A stretch of 64,000 nucleotides of DNA from JAICJR01 sp963848495 (GCA_963848495.1 CAWKDV010000003.1:1-64000), one strand, 5' to 3'. Counted from the stretch's first letter, positions 54,668-63,293 are shown. The notes: a model not told the origin generated them from the sequence alone. Numbers and translations: made by a program.

Positions 54668-55426
54668 ATGCAGATCGGGCTGATCGGCGCAGGCAACATG
54701 GCCTCCGCGCTCGCGCGGGGATTCGGCGAGCCCGTGCTCGTCACCGACGTCGTGCCCGAGAAGGCTCAGGCGCTGGCCGCCGAGCTGGGCGGCGAGGCGC
54801 TGTCCTCTAACGCCGAGGTGGCCGAGCGCGCCGACGCCCTGCTGCTCTGCCACAAGCCCGCCCAGCTCGACGAGGTGGCCCGCTCCACCGAGGGCCGGGC
54901 CAGGGCGGTGGCGTCGATCCTCGGCGCTACCCCGATCGAGGCGCTCGAGCGCGCGTACCCGCGCCTGCCCGTCTATCGCTTCCTGCCGAGCATCCCGGCC
55001 GAGGTCCGGCAGGGAGTGAGTTGCTATGCACCGGGCACCCTCGCGTCCCAGGGCCCCGAGCAGGAGCTGCTCGAGCTGTTCGGCCGGGTGGGGCCGGTGG
55101 TGACGATCGCCGAGCCGCTGATCGAGCCCGCGATGGCCGTGATGAGCTGCGGGCCCGCGTTCTTCGCGCTCGTGGTCGAGGCCCTGGTGGACGCGGGCGT
55201 GCGGCACGGCCTCCAGCCAAGCGACGCCTCCCTGATGGCCGTCGAGACGATGGCCGGCACGGCCGGGGTGCTGCGCGCGAACGAACTCGACACCGCGAGG
55301 CTGCGCCGCCGGGTCACCTCGCCGGGCGGGTCCACAGCGCGCGGACTCGAGGCGCTCGAGCGCGGCGGCCTGAGGGCGGCGTTCCACGACGCGGTCACCG
55401 CGGTGGTGGAGGGGGGCAAGCGGTGA
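54668..55426 (+). CDS. proC: pyrroline-5-carboxylate reductase
   Basis: 252 residues. Last step of proline synthesis. NAD(P)-binding GLIGAGNMASALARGF at the N-terminus, LCHKPAQLDEVA, YRFLPSIPAEVRQG, SCGPAFFALVVEAL and the signature RRRVTSPGGSTARGLEALE. ATG selected by the leaderless promoter and the Rossmann start. Overlaps yggT by 4 bases. Confidence 0.93.
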   Translation: MQIGLIGAGNMASALARGFGEPVLVTDVVPEKAQALAAELGGEALSSNAEVAERADALLLCHKPAQLDEVARSTEGRARAVASILGATPIEALERAYPRLPVYRFLPSIPAEVRQGVSCYAPGTLASQGPEQELLELFGRVGPVVTIAEPLIEPAMAVMSCGPAFFALVVEALVDAGVRHGLQPSDASLMAVETMAGTAGVLRANELDTARLRRRVTSPGGSTARGLEALERGGLRAAFHDAVTAVVEGGKR

Positions 55427-55728
55427 CGCTCACGATCGCCATCGACCGCGGCGACATCGCCCACTACGTCGGCACGCTGCTCGTCGTCTACATCGTGCTG
55501 ATCTTCATCCGCATCCTGATGTCGTGGGTGCCGCGGGTGCCCTACTACCGCTGGCTGGACGCGATCCTCAGCTTCATCAGGGAGGTCACCGATCCCTACC
55601 TGAACCTGTTCCGGCGCTTCATCCCGCCGCTCAGCGTCGGCGGCGCGGGGCTCGACCTCAGCCCGATGATCGCCACCTTCGTGCTGATCATCGTGGGCCG
55701 CCTGATCGTGTCGGCGATCAACGGCTGA
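55423..55728 (+). CDS. YggT-family membrane protein
   Basis: 101 residues, two TM segments (HYVGTLLVVYIVLIFIRILM near 14-33 and LSPMIATFVLIIVGRLIVSA near 78-97) around the conserved YYRWLDAILSFIREVTDPYL motif. YggT proteins accompany sepF, proC and divIVA and are implicated in membrane stress and division. GTG start overlaps proC. Confidence 0.9.
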   Translation: MTLTIAIDRGDIAHYVGTLLVVYIVLIFIRILMSWVPRVPYYRWLDAILSFIREVTDPYLNLFRRFIPPLSVGGAGLDLSPMIATFVLIIVGRLIVSAING

Positions 55729-55730
55729 AC

Positions 55731-56021
55731 GTGACCTCGCCTTACCTGTCGGAGCGCGACGGCTCCGCGCTCGTGCGGGTCCGCCTCCAGCCGCGGGCGC
55801 GGCGCGACGAGATCGTGGGTGAGCGGGCCGGGGCGCTGCTCGTGCGGGTCAGCGCGCCGCCGCTCGAGGGCCGGGCGAACGACGCGCTCTGCCGCCTGCT
55901 GGCCAAGGCCGCGGGGGTGGCGCCCGGGCGCGCCAGCGTCGTGAAGGGAGCCTCCGCGCGCGACAAGGTGGTGCGCCTGGAGGGGCTCGCCGCCGCGGAC
56001 GCCGGGGAGCGGCTGCCATGA
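55731..56021 (+). CDS. DUF167 (YggU) family protein
   Basis: 96 residues. VRVRLQPRARRDEIVGE, VRVSAPPLEGRANDALCRLLAK and VVKGASARDKVVRLEG match DUF167, a small alpha/beta protein of unknown function usually next to yggT. GTG start 2 bases after the yggT stop; 4-base overlap with lspA. Confidence 0.9.
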   Translation: MTSPYLSERDGSALVRVRLQPRARRDEIVGERAGALLVRVSAPPLEGRANDALCRLLAKAAGVAPGRASVVKGASARDKVVRLEGLAAADAGERLP

Positions 56022-56473
56022 GCCGCGGCTGGGCGCGGGTGCTGCTGGTGGCGGCGATCGTGCTGGTCGTCGACCAGGCGACCAAGGCGATCGTGCGCAG
56101 CTCGATGACGCTCGACGAGAGCCGCAGGGTGATCCCCGGCCTGCTCGACATCACCTATGTGCACAACAAGGGCGTGGCGTTCGGCGCGCTGGCGGGCGGC
56201 GGCGCGCTGGTGGCGGCGCTGGTCGGCGTGGCATTCGGCGCGGTGGTCGTCTACTACGTCATGCGCTCGCGCACCGCCCACCTGTGGCTGCCGGTGGGGC
56301 TGCTGCTCGGCGGCGCGGCCGGCAACCTGCTCGACCGCGTGCGCGAGGGCGTGGTCACCGACTTCATCGACCCCGTGCTCTGGCCGGCCTTCAACGTGGC
56401 CGACTCCTGCATCGTGATCGGCGTGCTCGGGCTCCTGTGGGTGATCGAGGGCGCCGCGACGGCCAGGACGTGA
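56018..56473 (+). CDS. lspA: lipoprotein signal peptidase (signal peptidase II)
   Basis: 151 residues, four TM helices. Aspartic protease of the membrane that cleaves diacylglyceryl-modified prolipoproteins. Catalytic Asp106 in GGAAGNLLDRVREG and Asp129 in PAFNVADSCIV; HNKGVAFG is also conserved. It would process the lipoproteins at 1934 and 2517. Overlaps rluD start by 1 base. Confidence 0.95.
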   Translation: MSRGWARVLLVAAIVLVVDQATKAIVRSSMTLDESRRVIPGLLDITYVHNKGVAFGALAGGGALVAALVGVAFGAVVVYYVMRSRTAHLWLPVGLLLGGAAGNLLDRVREGVVTDFIDPVLWPAFNVADSCIVIGVLGLLWVIEGAATART

Positions 56474-57412
56474 TGGACGTCGTCTTCGTCGCCGGCGATG
56501 AGGACGCGGGCGAGCGGCTCGACGTGCGGCTGGCGGCCGAGCCTGCGGTGGGGTCGAGGGCGAAGGCGCAGCGGCTGATCGACGCGGGCGTCGTGACCGT
56601 GGACGGCGCAGGCGCGCCCGAAGCGCCACCGGCTCGCGCCCGGCGAACGGGTGCAGGCCAGCATCGAGGCGCCGCTGGCGCCAGACGACCCGGCCGCGGG
56701 CGAGGGGGTGCCCTTCGAGGTCGTCTACGAAGACGACGACCTGCTGGTGATCGACAAACCCGCGGGCGTGGTGGTGCATCCGGCCGCCGGGCATCCCACC
56801 GGCACGCTCTCGCAGGCGCTGGCGGCGCGCGGCAGCGCCGGCGGCGACCCGCTTCGGCCCGGGATCGTCCACCGGCTCGACCGGGATACCTCCGGCCTGC
56901 TCGTCGTGGCCAAGTCGGACCCGGTGCACCGTGCGCTGCAGGAGCTGATCCGCCGCCGCGAGCTTGAGCGCGAGTACCTGGCGCTGGTTTCCGGCAGGCC
57001 GGCCGCGAGCGGGACGGTCGACGCCGCGCTGGGCCGCGACCGCCGCGACCGCAAGCTGATCTCCACGCGTACCGACACGCCCCGGGACGCCCGCACGCAC
57101 TTCGAGCTCGAGGAGGTCCTGCCGCGCACGTCCCTCCTCAGGGTCAGGCTCGAGACCGGCCGCACCCACCAGATTCGCGCCCACATGGCGGCCATCGGCC
57201 ACCCCGTTTGCGGGGATTTTCCGTACGGAGGCGGAAAGTGCGGCGAGCGTCTTGGGCTAACGCGCCAATTTCTGCATTCCGCCATTCTGAGGTTTCGCCA
57301 TCCCACCACGGGGGCAAAACTGCGCTGCGAGTCCAAACTACCCGCTGACCTGCGTCGCACGCTCGACGCCGCTCGGCGGGAGCCAGTCTCCGAAGGGCCA
57401 GACGGGGACTGA
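56473..57412 (+). CDS. rluD: 23S rRNA pseudouridine synthase (RluD family), frameshifted
   Basis: S4 RNA-binding domain at the N-terminus (GERLDVRLAAE, SRAKAQRLIDAGVVTVDG), then the catalytic domain with GIVHRLDRDTSGLLVVAKS (catalytic Asp in HRLDRDTSG), YLALVSGRP, ETGRTHQIRAHMAAIGHPV. The frame breaks near 56617-56619 (CCC); removing one C joins VTVDGAGAP to KRHRLAPGERVQASIEA. Restored length is about 312 residues, usual for RluD. RluD modifies positions 1911, 1915 and 1917 in helix 69, the same helix that carries the intron here. Confidence 0.88.
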
Positions 57413-57467
57413 ACATAGAACGGAGCGGGGCGGTCAGAAATGGCCGCCTCGTCTTCTTTCTGGGACA

Positions 57468-57543
57468 GATTGCGGATTGCAGATCGCAGATTGCAGAGCC
57501 GCTCGACGCCGTTCCTGCAATCCGCAATCCGCAATCTGCAATC
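57468..57543. repeat. heptamer array C: (GATTGCN)4 and inverted (NGCAATC)4
   Basis: GATTGCG, GATTGCA, GATCGCA, GATTGCA (57468-57495), 20-base loop, TGCAATC, CGCAATC, CGCAATC, TGCAATC (57516-57543). The arms pair over about 28 bp, in the 256-base gap between rluD and rpsB. The rest of the gap shows no gene. Confidence 0.9.
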
Positions 57544-57668
57544 TCAGTCCATCTATGCTTCACCGCTGGTCAACCACTAACCCCGCCAACCAAACCACGC
57601 CCTGCCCGGTTCCCGGGTCCGTGTCATGGGTTGGCGGGCTGCTGATGCACACAACAAGGGAGTTCGTT

Positions 57669-58679
57669 TTGGCTCAGGTAGGAATTCGCGAGCTGCTGGA
57701 GGCCGGTGTTCATTTCGGCCACCAGACGCGTCGCTGGAATCCCAAGATGCGCCGCTTCATCTTCGGCGAGCGCGGCGGGATCCACATCATCGATCTCGAG
57801 CAGACCGAGAGGCTGCTCGCACAGGCCCAGGCGTTCGCCTCCGAGGTGGCGAGTCGCGGGGGCACGGTGCTGTTCGTCGGCACCAAGAAGCAGGCTCGGG
57901 ACGCCGTCCGGGACGCCGCCACCAAGGCGGGCATGCCGTACGTCAACCAGCGCTGGCTCGGCGGGCTGCTCACCAACTTCCAGACGATCAACCGCCGCAT
58001 CCGGCGGCTGCACCAGCTCAGCGAGTGGACCGAGGACGGCACGCTCGAGCTGCTGCCGACGCGCGAGCGCATCGGCGCGATCAACGAGCGCGAGAAGCTC
58101 GAGATGAACCTCGGCGGCGTGCGCAACATGCAGCGCACCCCCGACGCGATGTTCGTGGTCGACCTGAAGACGGAGGCGATCGCGGTCCGCGAGGCCGAGC
58201 GCCTGCGCATCCCGATCATCGGGCTCGTGGACACGAACGTCGACCCGGATCCGGTGACCTATCCCATCCCCGGCAATGACGACGCGATCCGCTCCTGCAA
58301 GCTGATCGTGGACGCAATCGGCGACGAGGTGGCCGAGCGCGCGACCCAGTTCCGCGCCGAGGAGGAGGCAGCGCGCCGCGAGCGCGAGGAGCAGGAGCGG
58401 CGCGAGGCCGAGGAACGTGCACGCCGCGAAGCGGAGGAGCGCGCGCGCCGCGAGGAGGAGGAGCGCCAGGCGGCCGTCGCCCGGGCCGCCGCCGACGCCG
58501 AGCGGGCTGCTGCCGCCGCCGCCGCTGCGGCGGCGGCGGAGAGCGCAGAGGGCGGAGCGCAGAGCGCGGGGGCTCAGCCCGAGGCTGCTGCGCCTGCCCC
58601 GGAGCCGGCCGCACAGCCCGCGCCCGCGCCCGCTCCGGAGCCGGAGCCGGAGGCCGCGCCGAGCCGAGGCCGCTGCTGA
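57669..58679 (+). CDS. rpsB: 30S ribosomal protein S2 with long charged/Ala-rich extension
   Basis: Start at TTG 57669 with AAGGGAG upstream; the protein opens AQVGIRELLEAGVHFGHQTR, then RWNPKMRRFIFGERGGIHII and the conserved PNVDP-like LVDTNVDPDPVTYPIPGNDD. S2 core is about 230 residues; here a further ~105 follow, first an Arg/Glu coiled-coil stretch, then Ala and Pro repeats. As read it ends at 58679. Removing one base near 58662 lets the Ala/Glu/Pro tail continue to TGA 58747-58749, overlapping tsf by 4 bases as expected. The true end is thus probably 58749. Confidence 0.93.
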   Translation: MAQVGIRELLEAGVHFGHQTRRWNPKMRRFIFGERGGIHIIDLEQTERLLAQAQAFASEVASRGGTVLFVGTKKQARDAVRDAATKAGMPYVNQRWLGGLLTNFQTINRRIRRLHQLSEWTEDGTLELLPTRERIGAINEREKLEMNLGGVRNMQRTPDAMFVVDLKTEAIAVREAERLRIPIIGLVDTNVDPDPVTYPIPGNDDAIRSCKLIVDAIGDEVAERATQFRAEEEAARREREEQERREAEERARREAEERARREEEERQAAVARAAADAERAAAAAAAAAAAESAEGGAQSAGAQPEAAAPAPEPAAQPAPAPAPEPEPEAAPSRGRC

Positions 58680-58745
58680 GCCCGAGGCCCCTGCGGCGCC
58701 CGAGGCCGCGGAGCCGCCCGCCGAGCAGGCCCAGGAGGTGGGAAA

Positions 58746-59354
58746 GTGAGCAGCACGGAGATCCGTGCGACGGACGTCAAGGCGCTCCGGGACCAGACCG
58801 GGGCCGGGATGATGGACTGCAAGGCCGCGCTGCAGGAGTCAGGCGGCGACTTCGACAGGGCCGTCGAGATCCTGCGCGTAAAGGGCCAGGCGCAGGCCGC
58901 GAAGAGGAGCGGACGCGTGGCATCCGAGGGTGCCGTGGCGAGCTACATCCACTCGACCGGCAAGATCGGCGTGCTCGTGGAGGTGAACTCCGAGACGGAC
59001 TTCGTCGCACGCAACGACGACTTCCAGGCGTTCGTGCGCGACGTCGCGCTGCACATCGCGGCGGCCAACCCGCAGGTCGTGTCCGAGGACGAGGTGCCCG
59101 AGGACGTGAAGGCCGCCGAGACGCACATCTACGAGGAGCAGGCAGCCGACAAGCCCGAGCAGGCGCGGCCCAAGATCGTCGAGGGCCGCTGGCGCAAGTG
59201 GCTCGAGGAGAACGTGCTGCTCAACCAGACGCACGTGAACTCGGACAAGCACGAGGGCAAGACGATCGAGCAGCTCCGCCAGGAGATCGCCAGCAAGACC
59301 GGCGAGAACGTCGTGATCCGGCGCTTCACGCGCTACGTCGTGGGCGAGGAGTAA
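58746..59354 (+). CDS. tsf: elongation factor Ts
   Basis: 202 residues, the short form. Exchanges GDP on EF-Tu. VKALRDQTGAGMMDCKAALQ at the N-terminus, VEVNSETDFVARNDDF signature, and a C-terminal RRFTRYVVGEE. GTG start; ends 7 bases before pyrH. Confidence 0.96.
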   Translation: MSSTEIRATDVKALRDQTGAGMMDCKAALQESGGDFDRAVEILRVKGQAQAAKRSGRVASEGAVASYIHSTGKIGVLVEVNSETDFVARNDDFQAFVRDVALHIAAANPQVVSEDEVPEDVKAAETHIYEEQAADKPEQARPKIVEGRWRKWLEENVLLNQTHVNSDKHEGKTIEQLRQEIASKTGENVVIRRFTRYVVGEE

Positions 59355-59361
59355 CAAGCTC

Positions 59362-60090
59362 TTGGCAGAAGACGGCAGACCCGCCTTCCGCCGGATCCTG
59401 CTGAAGCTCTCCGGCGAGGCGCTACTCGGCACGCACGAGTACGGCGCCGACCCGGACCGGATCGGCGCCATCGCCGACGCCATCAAGCAGGTGGTGGACC
59501 GCGGCGTGGAGGTGGCGATCGTGGTCGGCGGCGGCAATATCTACCGCGGCCTCAAGGGCGCCGCGCAGGGCATGGATCGCGCCACCGGCGACTACATGGG
59601 CATGCTCGCCACCGTGCTGAACGCGCTGGCGATGCAGGACGCGCTCGAGAAGCGCGGCTCGCACACGCGCGTGCAGTCGGCGATCACGATCTCCGAGGTG
59701 GCCGAGCCGTACATCCGGCGGCGCGCGATCCGTCATCTCGAGAAGGGCCGCATCGTGATCTTCGCGGCCGGCACCGGCAACCCGTTCTTCACCACCGACA
59801 CGGCCGCGGCCCTGCGCGCCCTCGAGATCCATGCAGAAGTCCTGCTCATGGCCAAGAACGCCGTGGAGGGGGTCTACGACGCCGACCCCAACACGACCCC
59901 CGAGGCGCGCTTCCTGCCCGAGATCACCCACCACGAGGCGATCGAGCGCCGGCTGCAGGTGATGGACTCGACGGCGCTGTCGCTGTGCATGGACAACGCC
60001 CTGCCGATCTACGTCTTCAACGTCGACGACGAGCGCAACATCGACCGGATAGTGTGCGGCGAGCGAGTGGGGACGGTGGTGTCGACATGA
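59362..60090 (+). CDS. pyrH: UMP kinase
   Basis: 242 residues, TTG start. Amino-acid-kinase fold: ILLKLSGEALLG, VVGGGNIYRGL, MLATVLNALAMQDALE, FAAGTGNPFFTTDTAAALRA, LMAKNAVEGVYDADP. Phosphorylates UMP to UDP. Overlaps frr by 4 bases. Confidence 0.96.
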   Translation: MAEDGRPAFRRILLKLSGEALLGTHEYGADPDRIGAIADAIKQVVDRGVEVAIVVGGGNIYRGLKGAAQGMDRATGDYMGMLATVLNALAMQDALEKRGSHTRVQSAITISEVAEPYIRRRAIRHLEKGRIVIFAAGTGNPFFTTDTAAALRALEIHAEVLLMAKNAVEGVYDADPNTTPEARFLPEITHHEAIERRLQVMDSTALSLCMDNALPIYVFNVDDERNIDRIVCGERVGTVVST

Positions 60091-60653
60091 GCGAACTGGT
60101 TGACGAACTGCTGCTCGACGCGGGGGAGCGCATGCAGAAATCGGTGGAGGCCACGCGCACGGAGTTCTCGACGGTGCGCACCGGGCGGGCGTCGCCGCAC
60201 CTGCTCGACCGCATCGAGGTCGACTACTACGGCGCGCGCACCCCGCTGCGGCAGCTTGCGAACATCGCAGCCAGCGAGGCGCGCCTGCTCACGGTCACGC
60301 CGTACGACAAGTCCTCGATCAAGGCGATCGAGAAGTCGATCATGGAGTCGGACGTGGGCCTCACGCCGTCGAACGACGGCAGCGTGATCCGCCTCACGAT
60401 CCCGGAGCTCACCGAGGAGCGCCGCCGGGAGCTCGTGAAGGTGGTGCACGGCATCGCCGAGCAGGGCCGCGTCGCGGTCCGCAACGTCCGCCGCGACATC
60501 ATGCACGACCTGCGCGAGCTGAAGAAGGAGGGCGAGGTCGGCGCCGACGAGGAGCACCGCGCCGAGAGCGAGCTCCAGAAGCTCACCGACACCCACACCA
60601 AGGAGATCGACAGCTTCCTCGCAGGCAAGGAAGAAGAGATCCTCGAGGTCTGA
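60087..60653 (+). CDS. frr: ribosome recycling factor
   Basis: 188 residues. Three-helix bundle with ERMQKSVEATRTEFSTVRTG, RASPHLLDRIEVDYYG, TVTPYDKSSIKAIEKSI and the C-terminal ELQKLTDTHTKEIDSFLAGK helix. Dissociates post-termination ribosomes. Coupled to pyrH; uppS follows after 10 bases. Confidence 0.96.
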   Translation: MSELVDELLLDAGERMQKSVEATRTEFSTVRTGRASPHLLDRIEVDYYGARTPLRQLANIAASEARLLTVTPYDKSSIKAIEKSIMESDVGLTPSNDGSVIRLTIPELTEERRRELVKVVHGIAEQGRVAVRNVRRDIMHDLRELKKEGEVGADEEHRAESELQKLTDTHTKEIDSFLAGKEEEILEV

Positions 60654-60663
60654 ACCTCAGCGC

Positions 60664-61326
60664 ATGCCAGCGCGCCACGTCGCCATCATCATGGACGGCA
60701 ACGGACGCTGGGCGGGCCAGCGCGGGTTGAACGTGCTCGAGGGACACCGCGAGGGGGCGCGGGCGCTCAAACGCACCGTGCAGAACTCGGTGAAGCTGGG
60801 GATCGAGGAGCTGACGGCCTACACCTTCTCCACGGAGAACTGGACCCGGCCCGATCCCGAGGTGCAGGGACTGATGGCGCTGTTCGCCGAGATGATCCAG
60901 TCGGAGACGCCCGAGCTCGACGAGGAGGGTGTGCGCATGCGCTTCATCGGGCGGCTGGAGGGCGTCTCGGCGGAGCTCCAGCGGCAGATGGAGTGGGCGG
61001 AGGGCAAGACCGCCGGCAACGAGCGGATGACCCTGTTCGTGGCCTTCAACTACGGCGGCCGCGCCGAGATCCTCGACGCCGCGGAGCGGTACGCGGGCGG
61101 CGGTGAGGAGGAGTTCGCGCGCCTGCTGTACGCGCCCGACATGACCGATCCCGACCTCGTGATCCGCACGAGTGGCGAGATTCGCCTGTCCAACTTCCTG
61201 CTCTGGCAGTCGGCCTACTCCGAGCTCATCTTCAGCGAGGTGCTCTGGCCCGACTTCGACATGGCCGACCTGGAGGCGGCGCTCCAGGAGTACGACTCCC
61301 GTCAGCGCCGCTTCGGGGCCCGCTAG
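60664..61326 (+). CDS. uppS: undecaprenyl diphosphate synthase (cis-prenyltransferase)
   Basis: 220 residues. HVAIIMDGNGRWAGQRGL with catalytic Asp11, GHREGARALKRTV, TFSTENWTRP and VIRTSGEIRLSNFLLWQSAY are the family motifs. Makes the lipid carrier for peptidoglycan. The N-terminus is shorter than in many homologs, but no upstream start is better. Confidence 0.95.
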   Translation: MPARHVAIIMDGNGRWAGQRGLNVLEGHREGARALKRTVQNSVKLGIEELTAYTFSTENWTRPDPEVQGLMALFAEMIQSETPELDEEGVRMRFIGRLEGVSAELQRQMEWAEGKTAGNERMTLFVAFNYGGRAEILDAAERYAGGGEEEFARLLYAPDMTDPDLVIRTSGEIRLSNFLLWQSAYSELIFSEVLWPDFDMADLEAALQEYDSRQRRFGAR

Positions 61327-61328
61327 CC

Positions 61329-62192
61329 GTGGCCACGCGCCCCCGCAGGGCGTCGCAGCGGCGCCGGCGGCCCCCGCCGCGCAGGCGCCGACCCCGCCAG
61401 CGCTCCGACGCCGGGCAGCGCGTGCTGATCGCACTGCCGGGCATCGCGTTCGCGGCGGTGATCGTGGCCTACGGCGGGCTCGTCTTCACGCTCGGCCTGT
61501 TCCTCGTGGGGATGGTGTGCCTCGCCGAGCTGTACCGGCTCACCGCGCGCGTGCGGCCGGTCAGCCTCGCCGGCTACCTGGCGCTGCTCGGGGTGCTGCT
61601 CGCCGCCCAGTACGGCGGCCAGTTCCAGATGCTGCTCGTGCTGATGTGCTCGGTGCCCGCCGCGTTCCTGCTCGCGCTGGCGCGGCCGCGCCGGGAGCAC
61701 GTTGCCTGGGGGATCGCCGCGACGATCTTCGGCATCGTCTGGATCGCGCTGGCGCTGGCCCACGGTGTGCTGCTGCGCGCGCTGCCGCACGGCGGGGCGC
61801 TCGTGGTACTCGTCCTGATCGGCACCTTCGTCGCCGACACCTGCGCCTACTTCGGCGGCCGCGCCTGGGGCTCGCGCCCGCTCGCACCGCGCATCTCGCC
61901 CAACAAGACGCTCGAGGGCCTGATCGCGGGCTTCGTGGGCGGGACCGTGGCCGTCTGGGGCTTCGAGGTCGCCTACCAGCAGTTCATGCCCGGCACGCAC
62001 GCGCTGATCATCGGCGCCTCGGTGGCGCTGGCGGCGCCCTTCGGCGACCTGTTCGAATCGCTGATCAAGAGGGATCTGGACGTGAAGGACACCGGTCGGG
62101 TCTTCGGGGCGCACGGCGGGGCTCTGGACCGGCTGGATGCCGTGTTCTTCACCGTGGTCACCGCCTACTACGTGGTCGTGGCGCTGTCCTAG
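61329..62192 (+). CDS. cdsA: phosphatidate cytidylyltransferase
   Basis: 287 residues. An Arg-rich cytoplasmic N-terminus of about 28 residues, then multiple TM helices. Signature near the C-terminus: FESLIKRDLDVKDTGRVFGA followed by HGGALDRLDA; the usual PGHGG reads GAHGG. GTFVADTCAYFGGRAWG and SPNKTLEGLIAGFVGG are also conserved. Forms CDP-diacylglycerol. GTG start 2 bases after the uppS stop; the stop runs into heptamer array D. Confidence 0.94.
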   Translation: MATRPRRASQRRRRPPPRRRRPRQRSDAGQRVLIALPGIAFAAVIVAYGGLVFTLGLFLVGMVCLAELYRLTARVRPVSLAGYLALLGVLLAAQYGGQFQMLLVLMCSVPAAFLLALARPRREHVAWGIAATIFGIVWIALALAHGVLLRALPHGGALVVLVLIGTFVADTCAYFGGRAWGSRPLAPRISPNKTLEGLIAGFVGGTVAVWGFEVAYQQFMPGTHALIIGASVALAAPFGDLFESLIKRDLDVKDTGRVFGAHGGALDRLDAVFFTVVTAYYVVVALS

Positions 62193-62236
62193 GTGCTTGG
62201 TGCTTGGTGCTTGGACCCGCGATCGTTCCAAGCACC
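62192..62236. repeat. heptamer array D: (GGTGCTT)3 with one inverted AAGCACC
   Basis: GGTGCTT x3 at 62192-62212, then a spacer and CCAAGCACC (62228-62236). The single inverted unit pairs with any of the three, giving a short hairpin right after the cdsA stop. Confidence 0.85.
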
Positions 62237-62243
62237 AGGCCGG

Positions 62244-62249
62244 TAGTCT
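62244..62249 (+). promoter_or_regulatory. -10 box TAGTCT, leaderless ACT gene
   Basis: TAGTCT lies 8 bases before the ATG at 62258, after array D. Confidence 0.55.
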
Positions 62250-62257
62250 CCGCGGCG

Positions 62258-62623
62258 ATGCTGAAAGACCTCTGCGTTCGCGCTCCTGACCGCCCTGGCA
62301 CGTTGGCCGAGCTCGCCGATGCCGTGGGCCGGGCCGGCGTCAACATCGAGGGCGTGGCGGGGTATTCGAGCGAGGGCCACGGCGTGATCCATCTGCTCGT
62401 CGAGGATCACCGGGCCGCACGGCAGATCATCGAGAGCCTTGGGCTCGAGGTGGTGGACGAGCGCGACGTGCTGGTGGTGGACACCGAGGACCGTCCCGGC
62501 GGCCTCGCGGCGGTGACCAGCAAGGTGGCCGCCAGCGGCGTGAACCTCGACTATCTGTACGGCGTCCGCGGACGGCTCGTGATGGTGCCGGACGACTGCG
62601 ACAAGGCCGAGCGCTCGCTCTAA
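62258..62623 (+). CDS. ACT-domain protein, tandem ACT
   Basis: 121 residues: two ACT modules, APDRPGTLAELADAVGRAGV (about 9-28) and DTEDRPGGLAAVTSKVAASG (about 75-94). Stand-alone tandem ACT proteins bind amino acids and may act as sensors; no catalytic domain is present. Ligand unknown. Leaderless promoter; adjacent to a histidine-kinase-like gene 52 bases downstream. Confidence 0.8.
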   Translation: MLKDLCVRAPDRPGTLAELADAVGRAGVNIEGVAGYSSEGHGVIHLLVEDHRAARQIIESLGLEVVDERDVLVVDTEDRPGGLAAVTSKVAASGVNLDYLYGVRGRLVMVPDDCDKAERSL

Positions 62624-62662
62624 ACGGGTGTTAGCCGTATGGGCGGCGGCGGTGCCGCTGTC

Positions 62663-62668
62663 TAGCTT
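62663..62668 (+). promoter_or_regulatory. -10 box TAGCTT, leaderless kinase-like gene
   Basis: TAGCTT lies 7 bases before the ATG at 62676. Confidence 0.5.
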
Positions 62669-62675
62669 CAGCGCC

Positions 62676-63242
62676 ATGGGGAACCTGGCGCGCCAGGTAC
62701 AGGCGAACGCAGACGACGAGCGCCGCCGGCTCGAACGAACATTGCACGACGGCGCGCAGCAGCGCTTCGTGGCGGTGACCACGACGCTGGCGCTCGCCCG
62801 CCGCCGGCTGGACGCGGGCGAGGACGGTGCGCTCGACCTGCTCGACCAGGCCACGGAGGAGGCGCAGCGCTGCCTCGAGGACCTGCGCGACCTCGCCCGC
62901 GACATCTACCCGGCCGTGCTCGCCGAGCGCGGCCTGGCCAGCGCCCTGAACGACCTCGCGCGCCGCGCCGAGGCCCCGGTGGAGGTGACGGCGGCGCCGG
63001 AAGACCGCCTGCCGGAGCCGACCGAGCTGGCCGCCTACCTGGTTGCGGTGGCCGCGATCGAGCACGTCGAGAGCGAAGCGACGATCAGCGCCACGACCGA
63101 CGAAGGGGAGCTGCGGCTCGAGATCAGCGGCGCGACGCTGGAGGAGCCGGAGCTGGAAGCCCTCAGCGACCGCATGGGAGCTCTCGGGGGAAGCCTCGAG
63201 CTGACGAGCGACCGAACGGTCAGGGCGCGACTACCGCTCTAG
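62676..63242 (+). CDS. histidine kinase-like protein (HisKA_3 dimerisation domain) with degenerate ATPase domain
   Basis: 188 residues. DHp helix ERRRLERTLHDGAQQRFVAV with the phospho-acceptor His near 25, and LRDLARDIYPAVLAERGLAS, as in NarL-type kinases. The following ~90 residues have the size of a small HATPase_c domain, but the N-box Asn is missing (IEHVESE) and no DxGxG box is seen, although MGALGGSLEL resembles the last box. It is probably catalytically dead or an accessory phospho-acceptor. No sensor domain or TM helix. Confidence 0.7.
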   Translation: MGNLARQVQANADDERRRLERTLHDGAQQRFVAVTTTLALARRRLDAGEDGALDLLDQATEEAQRCLEDLRDLARDIYPAVLAERGLASALNDLARRAEAPVEVTAAPEDRLPEPTELAAYLVAVAAIEHVESEATISATTDEGELRLEISGATLEEPELEALSDRMGALGGSLELTSDRTVRARLPL

Positions 63243-63272
63243 CCGCAGTCCGCAGTCCGCAATCCGCAGTCC
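63243..63272. repeat. heptamer array E: (CCGCAGT)4
   Basis: CCGCAGT, CCGCAGT, CCGCAAT, CCGCAGT in tandem directly after the kinase-like gene stop. No inverted arm is seen. Confidence 0.85.
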
Positions 63273-63278
63273 CGTTCC

Positions 63279-63284
63279 TAGACT
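63279..63284 (+). promoter_or_regulatory. -10 box TAGACT, leaderless dxr
   Basis: TAGACT lies 9 bases before the ATG at 63294 and 6 bases after array E. Confidence 0.5.
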
Positions 63285-63293
63285 CTGCTACGC

